In this document: positions 24,239 to 37,900 of the stretch, one piece after another | Numbering within the stretch: position 1 is the stretch's first letter | How the letters are laid out: every line of letters begins with the position of its first letter | Assembly: GCA_003254905.1 (NCBI GenBank) | Contig: QANU01001174.1 | Coordinates: 458,919 to 522,918 of the forward strand | Length of the DNA stretch: 64,000 nucleotides | From: Nissolia schottii | Taxonomy: Eukaryota; Streptophyta; Magnoliopsida; Fabales; Fabaceae | Reading direction: 5' to 3' | Notes under the pieces: generated by a model | Told to the model about the DNA's origin: nothing | Seen by the model: the letters and a program-made list of their open reading frames with translations, nothing else | Databases searched by the model: none | Program-made: the position numbers and the translations under genes

Positions 24239-26904
24239 TTAAGCTTTTTTAGCATTAGCCTCGAGTCCTAATTCTTTTCTTGTTTTCCCCACAAACAAAT
24301 CCCCTGACTTGATCATGCCAGGGAACCTTCCAAGAATTGTCATGAATGGCAATTGTGCAACGCCATGTTTCCTTCCAAGTGAAACAATTGATATTGGTGG
24401 TTGTGCCTTGTAAGTTCCCAATTTGCGCTCTTTGCCTCTTCCTTCTATCAATAGCTTCAGGTTCTTCGCAACCAATTGAGCATGAGCTTGTGCATACACC
24501 CCTTGCTTGATTTCCTGTGTCAAATATATATTCACATCAAACACTATTACATTAATTTGGGTTGCTTGCTTAGGTAATGTTTACTTTCTGTCCTGGTACA
24601 AAAAAGATGGAAACGGTGGAACGATATAGACGCGTCTCCCACGTCTTTTCTCTCTCTGAAGGTACATCATTAGCTTGAAAATTTTTCTAAGACAACAACG
24701 ATTTTAAGTTCTCTAAACATGTTTTTGTCTCCAATATATTTGTCTCTTCTGTCTTAAGACAACAATCAAACGCTACCTAAGATATCTCAAATGAAAAATG
24801 ATGAGGCTATTCCTAGAATTTTGGTCTAAGGTAACAACTTTACTATTGCATCGAGGCTCACCCTTGTTAGGGAGAACTAGTGACAAATTAAGATTCGTGG
24901 ATTTGTTTGAATCATGTTACTTTAGCACTTTTGTAAAGAAAATTAGTACAATAACTACTCTTAATTTTCCTAGTAAGCTTATAACTGTAACCGCAGCTGA
25001 AACATACCAGAAACTAAAGCATGATTCATTAGCCTAGTTCATAATCAATTGACAATAATTGACAGCAGCACATGTTCATATGAAAATATGTGAAGAGAAG
25101 ATCAAGAAGACATGTTAACTTGTTGAACAAGTCAAATAAATAAAGCAATAAAATTGGCATGGTTTTGGTTAGCACTTACTTGAACATCTGTAATATCTCC
25201 AATTGCAAAAATGTTGTTCCTTCCCTTCACATTCAAGTACTCATCAACCTTGACCCTTCCATCAGAATCCAAGTCATCCCTCAAGAAAGTTTCCCTAAGC
25301 CATGCTGAACCAAGGGGTTTCCCTATGCACAGAAAATGAGTGTCTGCTTCAATGGTCTCTCCAAGTGAAGTTTGGTATGTCCTGTTTCCGTCTGTGAAGG
25401 TGTTCAAGTCCACTGATTGCTCCAATTTCACATCAACTTTCTTTGACTTGAGCCACTTCAATGTCTTCCTTGAAGCCTTTGTCCCAATGTATTCCAGCAA
25501 CCTTGATCCTTTGTGAACTATGGTGACCTTCTTCTCTGGATAATCGACAGCGATCTCGGCTGCGAGCTCCACTCCGGTTGGACCTCCCCCAACAATCAAC
25601 ACTGAACTTGCAGATTTTATCTTTTCATTTCCTGCCAGTGAAAAACAATCCTCATCACTCCAGAGAAATAGATAGCTTGACAATCAACCACACATCTAGC
25701 TTGACAATCAACCACACATCATGATACAAAAAAGGAACTAGCAACTTGTTATATGGTTAAACTTTGATTAAAAATGTACACCCTACTCCTTATGGACTAG
25801 CCTATTAACTATAACATCAAAACCCAAAGGCAACGTTTGGTTTTTGTCCTGAGACAGAAGAGACAAAAACATTCAGAACAAAAACATGTTTGGAAAATGG
25901 GATGGAAATCAAAAAACCCAAAATTGTTCCGGTCTTTGAACAATTTTCACACTAATTTATGTACTTTTAAGAAGAAGAGATACAAGAGACATATCTCGAC
26001 TATCTCATTGTCTCTATCCTTTTTGTCCAAGAACAAAAACCAAACACCGCCATCAAGCACAGGGATGAAGGATGTTATTGATATTTCACTAGTTTGAATT
26101 TTGATATTTCTGTGGCATCATCTGATTGACCTCACCTAGCAAGACATGACTTAGTCGTTGTTATGATTGTTTAAATTATAGATCAGAGAGTTGCTCTCAA
26201 GTGTTACCTGCTTTATATTGGTCAATTCTTTCAGCCCTGGTCTTGGGGATAGGCTCTGTGTGGCCAGTGGCTACAACAAGGTAGTCATAGGAAATCTGAG
26301 TGCCATCTTCAGTCACAACTTCAGTCTCAGAAATGCTGACAGCACTTGATGTAACAAGGTCACCGTTTTTGAAGTATTCTCTGTGGTTGATCACTGTCCT
26401 TTCTGCAAAGGATGGCTCAACCAATGCCCTCAAGCTAGCCCACGGTATCTCAAAATACTCCTTCCTGTGTTGTTCAAATAGCTCAGTCAGTGGTGCAACC
26501 ATTTACACTAACAAGTTCTATGCATGTAGTGGCCTCATACATCACTAACAGAACATCAAGTATTTCTCCAAAACAAGTTATCAATGAATCTATGTGAAAC
26601 ATGGTAAAGCCTAACTATAGTTTACACAAAAATCCCCGGCATCAATCAACCCCCCAAAATAACATTTTTGAAATATTAAACAACCAATCATCTTAAATCT
26701 GAAGTTAACCATAAGTCCTAACTATAACTTTCAACTAAACATGGAAAAGAGAATTAATTGTACAACAAAGACATGATTTTGTTACAAATACAAAGAGAGA
26801 ACTCACGGATCAATAAGGGTGACATTGGCATGATGTTGTAGAGTTTTAGCAAGGATGGCACCGGCAACACCACCTCCTATAATAACAACTTTCTTCTCCG
26901 CCAT
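24239..26904 (-). CDS. FSP1/AIFM2-like FAD/NAD(P)H oxidoreductase, copy 1
   Basis: Flavoprotein of the AIFM2/FSP1 and type II NADH dehydrogenase-like fold. Human FSP1 reduces quinones with NAD(P)H; the plant substrate is not settled. Exons in translated order are 26807-26904, 26208-26464, 25180-25631 and 24239-24514 (360 codons plus stop), all with GT..AG borders and open frame. Residues 5-15 (KVVIIGGGVAG) form the FAD-binding Rossmann turn. SSVLIVGGGPTGVE near 127-140 is the NAD(P)H-binding turn. NNIFAIGDITD near 257-267 is the C-terminal FAD-contacting GD motif. Length is normal for the family. No signal peptide or membrane segment is clear. It pairs with a second copy 3 kb upstream on the same strand with the same exon phases. 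Introns 2 and 3 each carry a related MITE. Confidence 0.93.
24570..24780. mobile_element. MITE, copy A, in intron 3 of FSP1-like copy 1
   Basis: About 211 bp with imperfect inverted ends: TTAGGTAATGTTTACTTTCT at the left and, read inverted from the right, TTAGGTAGCGTTTGATTGTT. Read inverted, its body matches the MITE at 25829-26051 over most of its length (GACAGAAGAGACAAA, AAAACATGTTT). TTA/TAA at the borders suggests a PIF/Harbinger-type element, but no clean duplication is seen. Confidence 0.75.
25829..26051. mobile_element. MITE, copy B, in intron 2 of FSP1-like copy 1
   Basis: About 223 bp. The left end GGCAACGTTTGGTTTTTGTC pairs with the inverted right end GGCGGTGTTTGGTTTTTGTT. It is of the same family as copy A but in opposite orientation. 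No coding capacity and no certain target-site duplication. Confidence 0.75.
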
Positions 26905-29825
26905 TTTTCCTTCTCTATGCCTTGTAATTCTCTCCTTTGATCACAATATTAAAAGTTAAAGCTTTGCAAATTTGCAATGATTGTTCTGCTCTCTCACTAA
27001 GGGAACTACATAAATAGATGTGGTTACGTCATTGCATGTATCATCAAAATTAAAACTTTCCAAGTTGAATTTGGACATAAAAACGGCCAAAGCCAACAAA
27101 ATATAACTAAGGTCAACTAAACCACCTTCCTAGTTCACAACCCTGTAGAATGAGGTGGCTCCACTTCATGTACAATTTCTTAGAGAAAAATATTATTAAA
27201 TTAAAATGCTATCCATATAATATTCATGAATCATGGTTCCTAAGGAAAAAAATCCATTTGCCAGCCTAAAAAAGTTGTTACTTGTTAGGCAAGAATTCTT
27301 AAATGAAAATTATTCAAATAAAATCATATTAGAATATATATTTTTCCTTCTTTCCAAAGGGACCAGAAATGTATCAATAGTTGGAAGCAATGGGAACAGT
27401 GTGATTGCATGCTGGCGTCAAGTTTCTAGGATCTTCTAAACGTGACAGAGTATTTCTTTTAGAAAACTAATTAACATATCTCTCTAGGACTGAAAAGAAA
27501 AACTTCATTTTCCCACTTGCAAAGTTCCTATTGTAAACTAAGAATTATATTCGTTTGATTTGGTCAATAGTCATTTAGTTTAGCATAAGATTATCATCAA
27601 TCACTTTCGTCATCTTTTGACTAATATGGTGGAAAATTGACTTTTCTCTTCCATCTAGACCCCTGGTGCTTGTGATTCTTATCCTCTTGTCACTTGTAAT
27701 TTTTTTTATTTTTACCAAGTACTGTGTCTTTCATCCTTAACTTGCAGTGTAAATATTCATTTGGAACTGTTTAATACCCTTTGAGCCCATGGTTTTCAAT
27801 TCAGTTTTGGGAAAAAAAGAAAAAAGCAATCTTTAATGGCAAGTTGAGAGCCAAAATGTTCTGTAAGGCTGGTCCTTGTCCCGTTGAAATATTCAATTGT
27901 AGCCTTTCTTCCATTTTCATCATGATCTACATTTATGACATGCTGCCAAGCACACGCAAGAGGCTTGACCGATTAGATAGAAATTTTGTTAGGTTGGGTT
28001 GGATATTGCTGTCACTTGGAATGGAACAATAATTTTGAAAGCCATTAACATTTTCACCTTTGTTGCTGAAATGGCTTTTTATCCTTGTTTGTTTTTGTTA
28101 AAACCGGTCCCAATGGAAAGGAATATTCTGAAATATCTGCTGTATTAAATATGAAAACTGAATTTCAGTGGGGAATTCAGATACAGCATTGTACAAGAAA
28201 AATAACAGAAAACTCACATAAAATAGCAAAAGTAAAGTGTGGGGATAAGGTTCCCTTGACTCTCCTATTTTCCACTCAAGTTCTGATTTGATTCCCTCTT
28301 CTGTGTCTATTAATTTGTACATATATTCCACACTAGGAAAGAATCAAGGGTTGTGCTTGATTTCCTCCTGGAATTCCTTATTTCTCTATTTATTCTCTAA
28401 CTGATTTATTCCCCCTCTTATTTCTCATAATCCCGATTTATTTCCCTATTTATTCTCTACTGATTTATTCTTCTCCTTATTTCTCCAATTCTGATCTGGT
28501 GCTAATCAGTCCCTATTATTCCATTATTGCTCTTTCCTCTTTTATATTTTCTAGAATAATGAAAAGGTAAGTGAATTATTTTCTTTCCTTTCTGGTTTCG
28601 CCTCTCAGCTTCGACTGTATTGTTGTTGGGTATGTAAGAGTTTTGCATCGTATATGTGATTTAGAATCACTTTGCTAAGATACAAAATCATCTTTTTAAA
28701 TTTTTTAGAAAAATAATTCTTGGATTTTAAATATATGTACCAGCGTGTCAAAGAAAAAGGTAATCCCAACTTGAGACGCACATTTAGAAAAATGAACAGT
28801 GTAGGCTTGAAAGGAGTTATAAACACAAGGTAGTGATTGAAAAGAGACTAATCTTTTGTGAAGATAAAATGACTGAGATAAACTTTTGCATTGGCTTAGT
28901 GGTAGGCTTTGCTCATGCTGCAGATGCATTTGTAGTAAAATTTCTTCCTTTTCTGCTAATGTTTTTTGAATTATGAAAATGTCAAAGTTCATACTTAAAA
29001 AAAAATTAAAAAGAAGAAAAATTAAGTAAATAGATAAACGTTTTCCTTCTAACAGTTTTTGTATGTCTCTGTCATTACCATAATTATCAAAAAACAAAAA
29101 AAAAAGAAGAAATATTCATACTTTAATATTGCAACCTAACAACTCTTTCTCTAAATATCTGTAACTCAATGTAGCACAAAAAAAATCCTCCACCCCGCCG
29201 AAGAAGTCGAGAATCAAATTTCTAAGAAAATGCAGTATACAAAATTGCATGAAATGGATACAAAGCCACCATCTCTGAATTTGGTTCGGTGAGGTTGGTG
29301 ACAGGTGAATTGAAGAGAAGGCAAAAAGTATATCAAATGTTTTGCAGGCAAACCAATCAATCATCCAATCATTTCTATTGAACCATAGATGTTCATGATA
29401 CACAATAGTTTAATAGAAAAATCAGTAACCTGCTTTTCACTCTCACAATTAATTACATCTCAAGGGACACTCTTATCAACATAAAAATAATTTACATATG
29501 GTACAAATAATTCTTTTTAGGAACGGACAAAGTGAAAATACATCAATAAAAAGGGCAGCCTAGTGCACGAAGCACGCACCTAGTGAGATCTAAGAAGGGT
29601 AAATATATGCAGCTTTACCCTCGTAAGTGAGGATATTGATTCCAAGTCACAAAGACAACAATGGTAAGTGAGGATACTGGTTTCAGGTCACAAGACAACA
29701 ACCTTACCATTACAACAAGGCTCATCCTCTAACAAAGTGAAAGCATTCCAATAATGTCACTAATTATCAAACAGAAGAGTTTATTGATTTTGTATACACA
29801 CCATGCACAATCATAAAATATCCAG
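26905..29825. other. Spacer between the FSP1-like copies
   Basis: Promoter region of copy 1 at its left end and 3' region of copy 2 at its right. No other gene is recognised. A two-unit 60-bp repeat lies at 28381-28500. The region 28320-28640 has a CT-rich texture reminiscent of a Copia LTR, but I cannot place its ends. Confidence 0.45.
28381..28500. repeat. Two-copy 60-bp tandem repeat
   Basis: 28381-28440 and 28441-28500 are near copies (TTTCTCTATTTATTCTCTAA against TTTCCCTATTTATTCTCTAC, then TGATTTATT and CTTATTTCTC). Non-coding. Confidence 0.7.
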
Positions 29826-30429
29826 TCAAGCTTCGACAACATTAGGATTGAGTCCCATTTGTTTTCTGGTTTTACCAACAAACAAATCTCCAGACTTGAT
29901 GATGCCAGGAATCCTTCCACTGATTGTCAGGAAGGGGAACTCTGCCACCGCGTCTTTCCTCCCGAGCGAAACTATTGCCAGTTTTGAATGTGGCTTGTAA
30001 GTTTCCATCCTACATTCTTTTCCTCCCTCCATTGTCAGCTTCAAGTTCTTCGCAACCATTTCGGCCTGCTTGTGTGCCAAAAACCCTTGCTTGATTTCCT
30101 GTTGTACAAATATTTCCATTAGTAAACTTCCTATCAAGTGACTTGCAAAGAAATTTAGAATGCCACATTCTTAGTGCAGAACCAATTTATTTGGGAAAAA
30201 ATCAGAGACTCTCACATAAACAGCCCAAGTAACACAAATACACAATCATATAAATATGTAGGAAATTATGCAAATATGTCCACTTCTAAAATTCAATTTA
30301 AAACAGTATGCTTTTGTCTCTAAATTCAAGGATTTTGGAAACTTCTTCCCGCAATGAAGTTACTGAACAGACCCAAAGAACTAATAAAATATAGGATGAG
30401 GAGTAAAGCCTCCACTCAACTGCCCTAGG

Positions 30430-30460
<31 letters not shown>

Positions 30461-32520
30461 TTGGAATATAAGAATGCAATGAGGCAAATATCTCAAATAT
30501 AATTGGGGAAAAGTAGTTTCATGAGGTTCCTCTAATTTCTTGACAAGGGCGAGTTAACTATTCTTGTTTTTAGCAATTAGTGCGAGAAATTTTCTCAATC
30601 ATTGTAATATTTTCAGTACCAGTAAGAACAAGTCCACCCTGGCCAAAATCCAGGCAATAAAGTATGATCTCTAACTCTAAGCCTAGTTCAAGACAAATGA
30701 ACAGCACATGAAGGGAAGAATGCGACTGAGTAACTTCTTGAGTTTGTTATAAAAGCGTGTGACTTGAAATTATACACTTTTGAAATTCCGCAGAAAAAGT
30801 TACTTATGGTAAGGTAAGAACTTACTGGAATATCTGTAATATCTCCGATAGCAAAAATGTTGTTCCGACCTTTGACTCTCAAATGTTCATCTACCTTAAT
30901 CCTTCCCTGCCCATCCAAGTCATTTTTCAACATAGTTTCCCTAAGCCATGCTGAAGCAAGCGGTTTCCCTATGCATAAAAAATGGCAATCTGCCTCAATG
31001 GACTCTCCAAGTGATGTTTGATATATCTTGTGTCCCTCCGTAGCAGAGTTCAAATCGACTGATTGCTCTAGTTTCACCTCAACATTCTTTGATTTTAACC
31101 ATTTGAGAGCCTTATCAGCAGCTTTTGCCCCTATGAATTCCATCAGCCTTGACCCTTTATGAACCAGCGTAAGCTTCTTGTCCGGAAAATCAACAGCTAT
31201 CTCTCCAGCAAGTTCCACACCAGTGGGGCCTCCTCCAACAATCAGAATGGAATGAGCAGATTTTATCTTTTGATTTTCTGCCAGAGAAAAGGAACTTCTA
31301 AATCAAGCACTGACTATGTCAATTCATCACACGATTGAACCTATTTTACCCGAACATTCACTAAACATAGCGCAAAATGGACAATATCAATGCATCATAT
31401 GGTTGAATCTTGAAAATAGTTACAAAAAATAATCCTGTACAAGAGTTCGATGTTCCATTTTTCTTTTCACTTTGTTTAATGAATGCTTAAACCATAACTA
31501 TGAGCATGGTAATTACAATATCTTTAACACAGATATGCAAGTACGTGATAGATGTTGGTTCAGCTTATCATCTACATATTCTGCATCAGTTTAAATCAAT
31601 AATTTCTCGGTAAAGATATATGTTGAAATTTACCTTCTTTGTACTGATTAAGTCTTTCGCTCCGAGATTTAGGGACAGGATCTGCATGGCCAGTGGAAAT
31701 AACAAGATAGTCATATGGGATCTGATGGCCATCTGCGGTCAACACTTCGGTTTCCGTCACATTCACGGCACTGGAAACAACAAGGTTGCCATTGGTGAGG
31801 TATTCTCTATGGTTGATCAGCGTCCTCTCAGCAAAGGGCGGCTCAACCATTGCCCTCAAGCATGCCCATGGGATCTCAAAATACTCCTTACTGGATTCAA
31901 TTCAATTGCACCCAATCAGGAGAATAGACAATAACAACAACAACAACAACAACAGTCATGAACATATAAATCCCAACACTTCAATCCTCAATGCCGTGTT
32001 TCTCATTGTATGTACACCACTTCAATCATCAACAGCAGTATCAAATGACAAACACTTCACAAAAACACACTTCTCAACCTCAAAATTGAAACTTGAAAAC
32101 CTGGGAAGCTCCATAAAGGGACAAAGTTTGCAAAACCACATTAGGGTATAGACAATGCTCACTGTCCGATAAACTGTTTCCTAACATAACTCATGATGAT
32201 GGAGGGAACCAGAGCAGAATCTATTACCAAACTAAAAAAAAAAACCACACAACCCAATAACCTTACGGATTAAATACAGAAAATGGGTGTTGCAATTAGC
32301 TTAAATTTGAATCAAAAAAATTATCATCAAGCATAACAAAACATGGGGAAAAAAAGAATAAAAAAGAGAACTTCGAAATAAGGGGGGGGGGATTGAAAGA
32401 GAAGAGGATAAATTACCAATCAATAAGGGTGACATGGGCATGGAATTGGAGGGATTTAGCGAGAAGGGAACCAGCAACGCCACCCCCAAGGATCACCGCT
32501 CTCTTCCCATCATTTTCCAT
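29826..32520 (-). CDS. FSP1/AIFM2-like FAD/NAD(P)H oxidoreductase, copy 2
   Basis: Tandem paralogue of the gene at 24239-26904, with the same presumed reaction (NAD(P)H-dependent flavin oxidoreductase). Exons in translated order are 32417-32520, 31634-31890, 30826-31277 and 29826-30098 (361 codons plus stop). Exons 2 and 3 are exactly as long as in copy 1 (257 and 452 bases), and all intron phases agree, which shows a gene-level duplication. The FAD turn is GGGVAG near 12-17, the NAD(P)H turn ILIVGGGPTGVE is in exon 3, and NNIFAIGDITD ends exon 3. Residue 35, spanning the first splice, reads Cys where copy 1 has Pro. The two MITEs of copy 1 are absent; intron 3 instead holds a (GA)n run. No defect is seen. 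Confidence 0.92.
30434..30460. repeat. (GA)n microsatellite
   Basis: Perfect GA run in intron 3 of FSP1-like copy 2. Confidence 0.9.
31933..31954. repeat. (CAA)n microsatellite
   Basis: AAC/CAA run in intron 1 of FSP1-like copy 2. Confidence 0.85.
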
Positions 32521-34891
32521 TTCGATTCTTTGCTTTGCTCTCCCTGGATCACAGGTCATATAACCACAGCAACTACGAACAGATATACAGCAATGCTAAC
32601 AATAATAAGATTCTTTCTAGGAAAAGTAGGAGCTATACATTTTTTAATCAATAAAATTGTTACAATGTATGGAGACTTTATTGAATTTTGTATTACCTTC
32701 AATTTTATTTTATTTTTTTTTTACTTTTTCTTAAAATAAAATTGAGGATAAATTGTTTCAATTATTTCTTTTTTTGGTGAAGTAATATTTGATCTATGAC
32801 CACTACTATTCATGTCTGAGTCTCTCTTTAGTAAATTGACGATGAAGAATGAAAAAGAAAATCAATTAAAAAGATACTAAAATCTTATTTTAAAAATGTC
32901 TATAAGTCAACAAAGAAATTAGTCTGTAAATCCTACATTAGTGAACACTTTAGTTGTATTAAAAAAAATATACATTTTAATTTTAGGATATATTTTAATG
33001 GGTGATTTTGAAGGGGGTGAAATAGAAGAGAATAAAAAAATTGAAGAATTCAAGAGAATGATTTCACACCCTCTCAAACTCTCCAAATTGAATAGAACAA
33101 AAATTAGGGAGTTTTTGTGATTTTTAATGGAATAAAACCATTTCACTCATTTTTCAATTTATTAATTCAAAAAATGTAGTATAAAGACATTTTATGAACT
33201 TCCACTCTACTCTCTTACAAACTACTAATTTAAACATATCCTTAAAATATATGCGATACTTTTGATATAACAAAAGTAAGATTTAACAATTTGCGTTAAT
33301 ATAATAATATATAATTAGATAAATTTTACTTTAACTCTCGATAACAATTAACTCTAATTGTTCATCAGAAAAAGTTATAGCAAAACATCATGTCTTTATT
33401 ATATGATTAACTCAATATGTAAGATTTTTTTTTACAATTAAAGTGTATCAATATTTAATATTTTTAAATTTTATTAAAAAGTGATTTGATTTTCCCATTA
33501 TATTATTAGTATAAAAAATAAATTATTATTATTATTTAATAATGTATTTAACTTTGGTAATAATGATTATTTTAAAAATTCAATGTGTAATAATATGCAA
33601 TTAACTGATAATAAGATAAAAATTTAGATTGGAAAGTCAAATTGAACGGCTATGTAAGCTTAATATTTAAAAAGATGACATGATAGTTATTTAATTTTTT
33701 ATTTAGTATAAAATTATTTTACACTAATAAATTTATTTTTTAAAAAATATTATTTATTTAAAGGAGACAGAATTATATATTCGTTGCTGGAATAGCTGGT
33801 AGGACAACTGCAAAGTAACAAACAAACATTTTTGAGTTTATTCCATCAACCCTGTACTATCAGTAACAAAAGACTTTGTGTTGTTTATACAAACATTTAT
33901 TTTATAAACACAAACAATTTTGATAGAGTCATCGTAGATATTATTTATAATTTATTATAAATGGGGTTGAATCCATAAAGAAATGAATGAAACCAATATA
34001 TATGGCTTGGCTGGGCTTGTCTAGAATAGCTTGTAGCTTAGTGATACCTCCCTTGGGGGCTCGTGCATAAAGTAGAAGGCCCATCTTCACATCCCTTGCT
34101 CCTACCACAAGTAAGAAAATAGAAAAAGGAAAAAAGAAAACGCTAAAAATATTAGATGAGTGGTAACTGGTAAGCAACTTATTCAACCTTTTGTAAAGAT
34201 GATAATATAATAATTGAATTACAATTAACAATTACGGGAAACCACACTAATTAGGAGTTAAAGTAACCTTTGATATTTTGTCCCGAAATTGTAAGAATAA
34301 TGTATTTCATAATTTAATTTATAATTTTTTAAAATGGAAAAAAACATAAGAAAAAGAAGAAGAAAATCCTAGGTAATTAAGCAGGTACAAGTAAGACTGT
34401 AAGAAGACCAACAGAAGGTTATCACTAAACATGTTATAATGAAACTTTTTTTGTGTGCCCAAGTTAAGCTAAACTCAATTATTTTTGGGTCACGAGAGAT
34501 ATGATGAGCCGAAGGTCCAAGGATAGTTCTGAAGGCCCAAAAGCCCCAAAACGGTTTTTTGGCATACAAAAGACGCAAGACTGGTTTTAATACTTTTTGA
34601 AGGCATTGCTTTAAAAAATTAAAAAATAAAAAATAAAAAAGCGAAGAACAAACACATTGCTTTTGCCATCATACAAAAGGTTTTATTTGCGGTTTGTGAT
34701 TACATATGTGGTTCCTTTGTGATCTGCCTTGCTCCATAGACATGGTTCAGGCCGCTTGAAAGGCGACCTTGACTTACCTCCTTTAAAGATTAGTAAGTTA
34801 AATAAGTTTGGCCAATGTGTCTTAAAAAGTCATTTTAATTAAATAGATCAAATCATAAATTATAAAAAAATTTGTTAGGCTCAACAAATTA

Positions 34892-34897
<6 letters not shown>

Positions 34898-34929
<32 letters not shown>
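34898..34929. repeat. (AT)n microsatellite
   Basis: Perfect TA/AT run of about 32 bases in intergenic DNA. Confidence 0.9.
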
Positions 34930-34933
<4 letters not shown>

Positions 34934-37900
34934 GAACACTGAAAACGTTAGCACGAAAAATTAAATTTTATCTTAGTTTCTATAATTTAATCTAATTAAA
35001 TTCAGAATTTCTCTTGTTTCTTATTTTTTTCACTCTCTCAAATACCTCTTTGTACATTGGTGTCACCACCTTCCACATCTTTTCTCGTGCAATATCACTG
35101 AGTTTAAATTGTCGTCACAACATTTAAATGTATTAATTATTAATTTACTTTCTTTTGTCACATCACTTCAATTTTTGTGAAGTGGTATTTTTTCTTAGTT
35201 ATTTTTCTGATTTATATTCTTTCATACTTATCTTTGCTACGTCAAATTTAAATGAATGAAAAGTGTTATTTTTTGTATCTTTTGTTAATGATTTAATTAG
35301 ATAAACAAGATGTAAAGTTTCATTGACATGCAGTATCTAAACTTTTTAATTTTTTTATTTATTTCAAGTAAGTTTTTAAATAGATTTTTAAGTTAGGTCA
35401 AGTCTTAACAAAAAAACCTACAACATACTTAGGCTCATACCTAATAATTTTAAAGCAGGTCAAACCTGTTTTAATTAAAACCTGACTCGATTCGACGAGG
35501 GTCTAATACATGGTTATACACCAAATAATAATTCCTAACTGCTAGCTAACAAAGCCAGCTAAGTTCTAATTGAATCAATCAGTTAACTAACAATAATAAC
35601 AACTAAACAATTAAGTTGATACATGTAAGAAAGACTTGAGAGTTTGTTGTGATCCGATTGCAGAAACCACTTAAGTTGCAATATGGCGGGCATAATTATG
35701 ATTGTGAACTACAATTTAAGATGTAATTAGATAGAGTGTTGTGAGAGTAAAACAACGTCGTTTAGGCCACTATGGATGCAAGTAATTAACAAGGGTGTGT
35801 GCAACCTAAGAGCATGGGCAAGTTACATGAAAAATAAAAGTGGACAACAAAATATAGATAACGTATAATATATAGTAACTTTTAATTATACATAAATTCC
35901 ACATGCTTATATTATATAATAAATAATTTGTCTTCTCATTATATTTTGTATGTTATTCATGTATAATTGTCCACTTTTATTGTTCATGTAGAATTTCTTC
36001 TAAGATTTTTAAGCTTATATCTTGTAGGCCTGTCCATTAACTCTAATCTTATAATCAACGTATGGATTGATTTGATTAACGAAATGCAATTTTAAGACTA
36101 AAATTATTAAATTTTAATGTCAATGACGAATTTAATCCATGCTTACTGTTTCAGAAACTAAATTAAGGTTTATTAGTTCTCACTTAACTATTTTCCACGT
36201 TTAGTTTTATTTGTATCATGTTATCAACAACTAATTAAGAAGTAAGCAACTATTTGAAGTACGTAACTTAGAGATATAATCAAGTCTGAAGATGTAGGCC
36301 ATGCTTTGAGTGCATGTTATGCATAGACAGTAAAGCATACGGTGCTTTTTTTGGGTTACACTACAAGGTGATGTTTTAGGAGAAGCTGAATCTACTACCA
36401 TGCCATTTTTAGAGTCTAAAGCTAAGTCTCAATTTCCGATGATATATTGTATTTTCTGACAGTATAGCTTTATCTTATTTATATGAAGAAGATAAATATT
36501 GAATGTTTGCACTTAGCATCAAGTTTATCGTGTCATATTAGTATTTTTTTCTATAATGTGTAGAAAAAAATAAAATTAATTAATGGCAACACGTGATTGC
36601 TTATGGGTGTTCAGTTTTTTATGGTTAAAAAATAAAAATCAATCTCTACATGTGCATTTATTCTTACGGAAGAAGTTAGCCTTCTGACAAGTATAATAAT
36701 TAAATTTGTTGAAAAATGTACTGGAAAATATATTCCTTGAAGAAAGAAGGAGAGAATATGCTTTAATTTCGACCGTTTGTCATATCCACCTGTCTCTAAA
36801 AAAAAACTCGGGTGAAAAAAAAAATTAATTTCTTAATTATTTAAATAAATCTAATTATTCTCTTGATAATTTTTATAAATGATACTTATCAATAATATTT
36901 CTTTTTCATTTTATCCTTTAAAATTGTCAAATATTTAAAAAAAAAAATCAATCACAGGATAAAACTATTTAATGGTCATTTACACGGCGAGGTGAAAGTG
37001 CATTAACAGCAAGCTAGAAAAAATAAATTAAAATAAATAAATAAATAATTCCGCTTCTTAAAATGACAGGTATGACACGTGAAAGCAATAAAATAAAATT
37101 AGAAGCAGACATTCAGAATGATGAGGGAAGCCATTATTGCTACCAGCATTGTTTGGATTTCCTGAGTGAGACCCAAAATTACTTCTACAAGGTAGTAAAC
37201 ATGATTTAGTGTGAAAAACTGATGTTCGGATATTTTTATTTAAAATCAATTTTGGTACTTATAGAGTTAATTTTGAAAAAAGTTCTGCAAAGTGATTATT
37301 TTCTGTTAAAGTCACTTTTAGATGAACTAGCAAGCATAATTACTTAAACTAAAATCAATTCAGATACAACCAATTTTAAGTAATTTGATGTAGATGGAGC
37401 ATGGATGCCAAAGGTTTCAATTAGAAGCAAGTTAGGTAATTGGAAGGGTGTGTGTTCGGTGTGATACACGTGATGAACTTATGTATGTGCTTAATTAATA
37501 TATAAATTCATGGATGTAATAGTCAATTTTAATTGTCTGATCTTGATTAAATTATTAGCATTTAAACTCTATTATCAAGAATTTGATTAAATAAGTCAAA
37601 CTCAACTATAAACTCTTATAAGAAGTATGATAATCTTTCAACAAATGTTTTTTTTTCTATTATTAAAATTTAAACTTGTAACTATTGAATAAGAGATCCA
37701 AGATACGCATCAAATCAAATTTCGTGCATATAATAATTAATTTTGTGAAATAGTATAAAACGTATATTATAAAAAAGATTAATAATTTAAGTCTAAACTA
37801 ACGTCAACGAATTTTGATCGCATATATTATGGTTAGATAGATATGCATATTGTTTGTAAAATGTTACACGCAAGAGGATAACTTTTCCGACTTTTGATTA

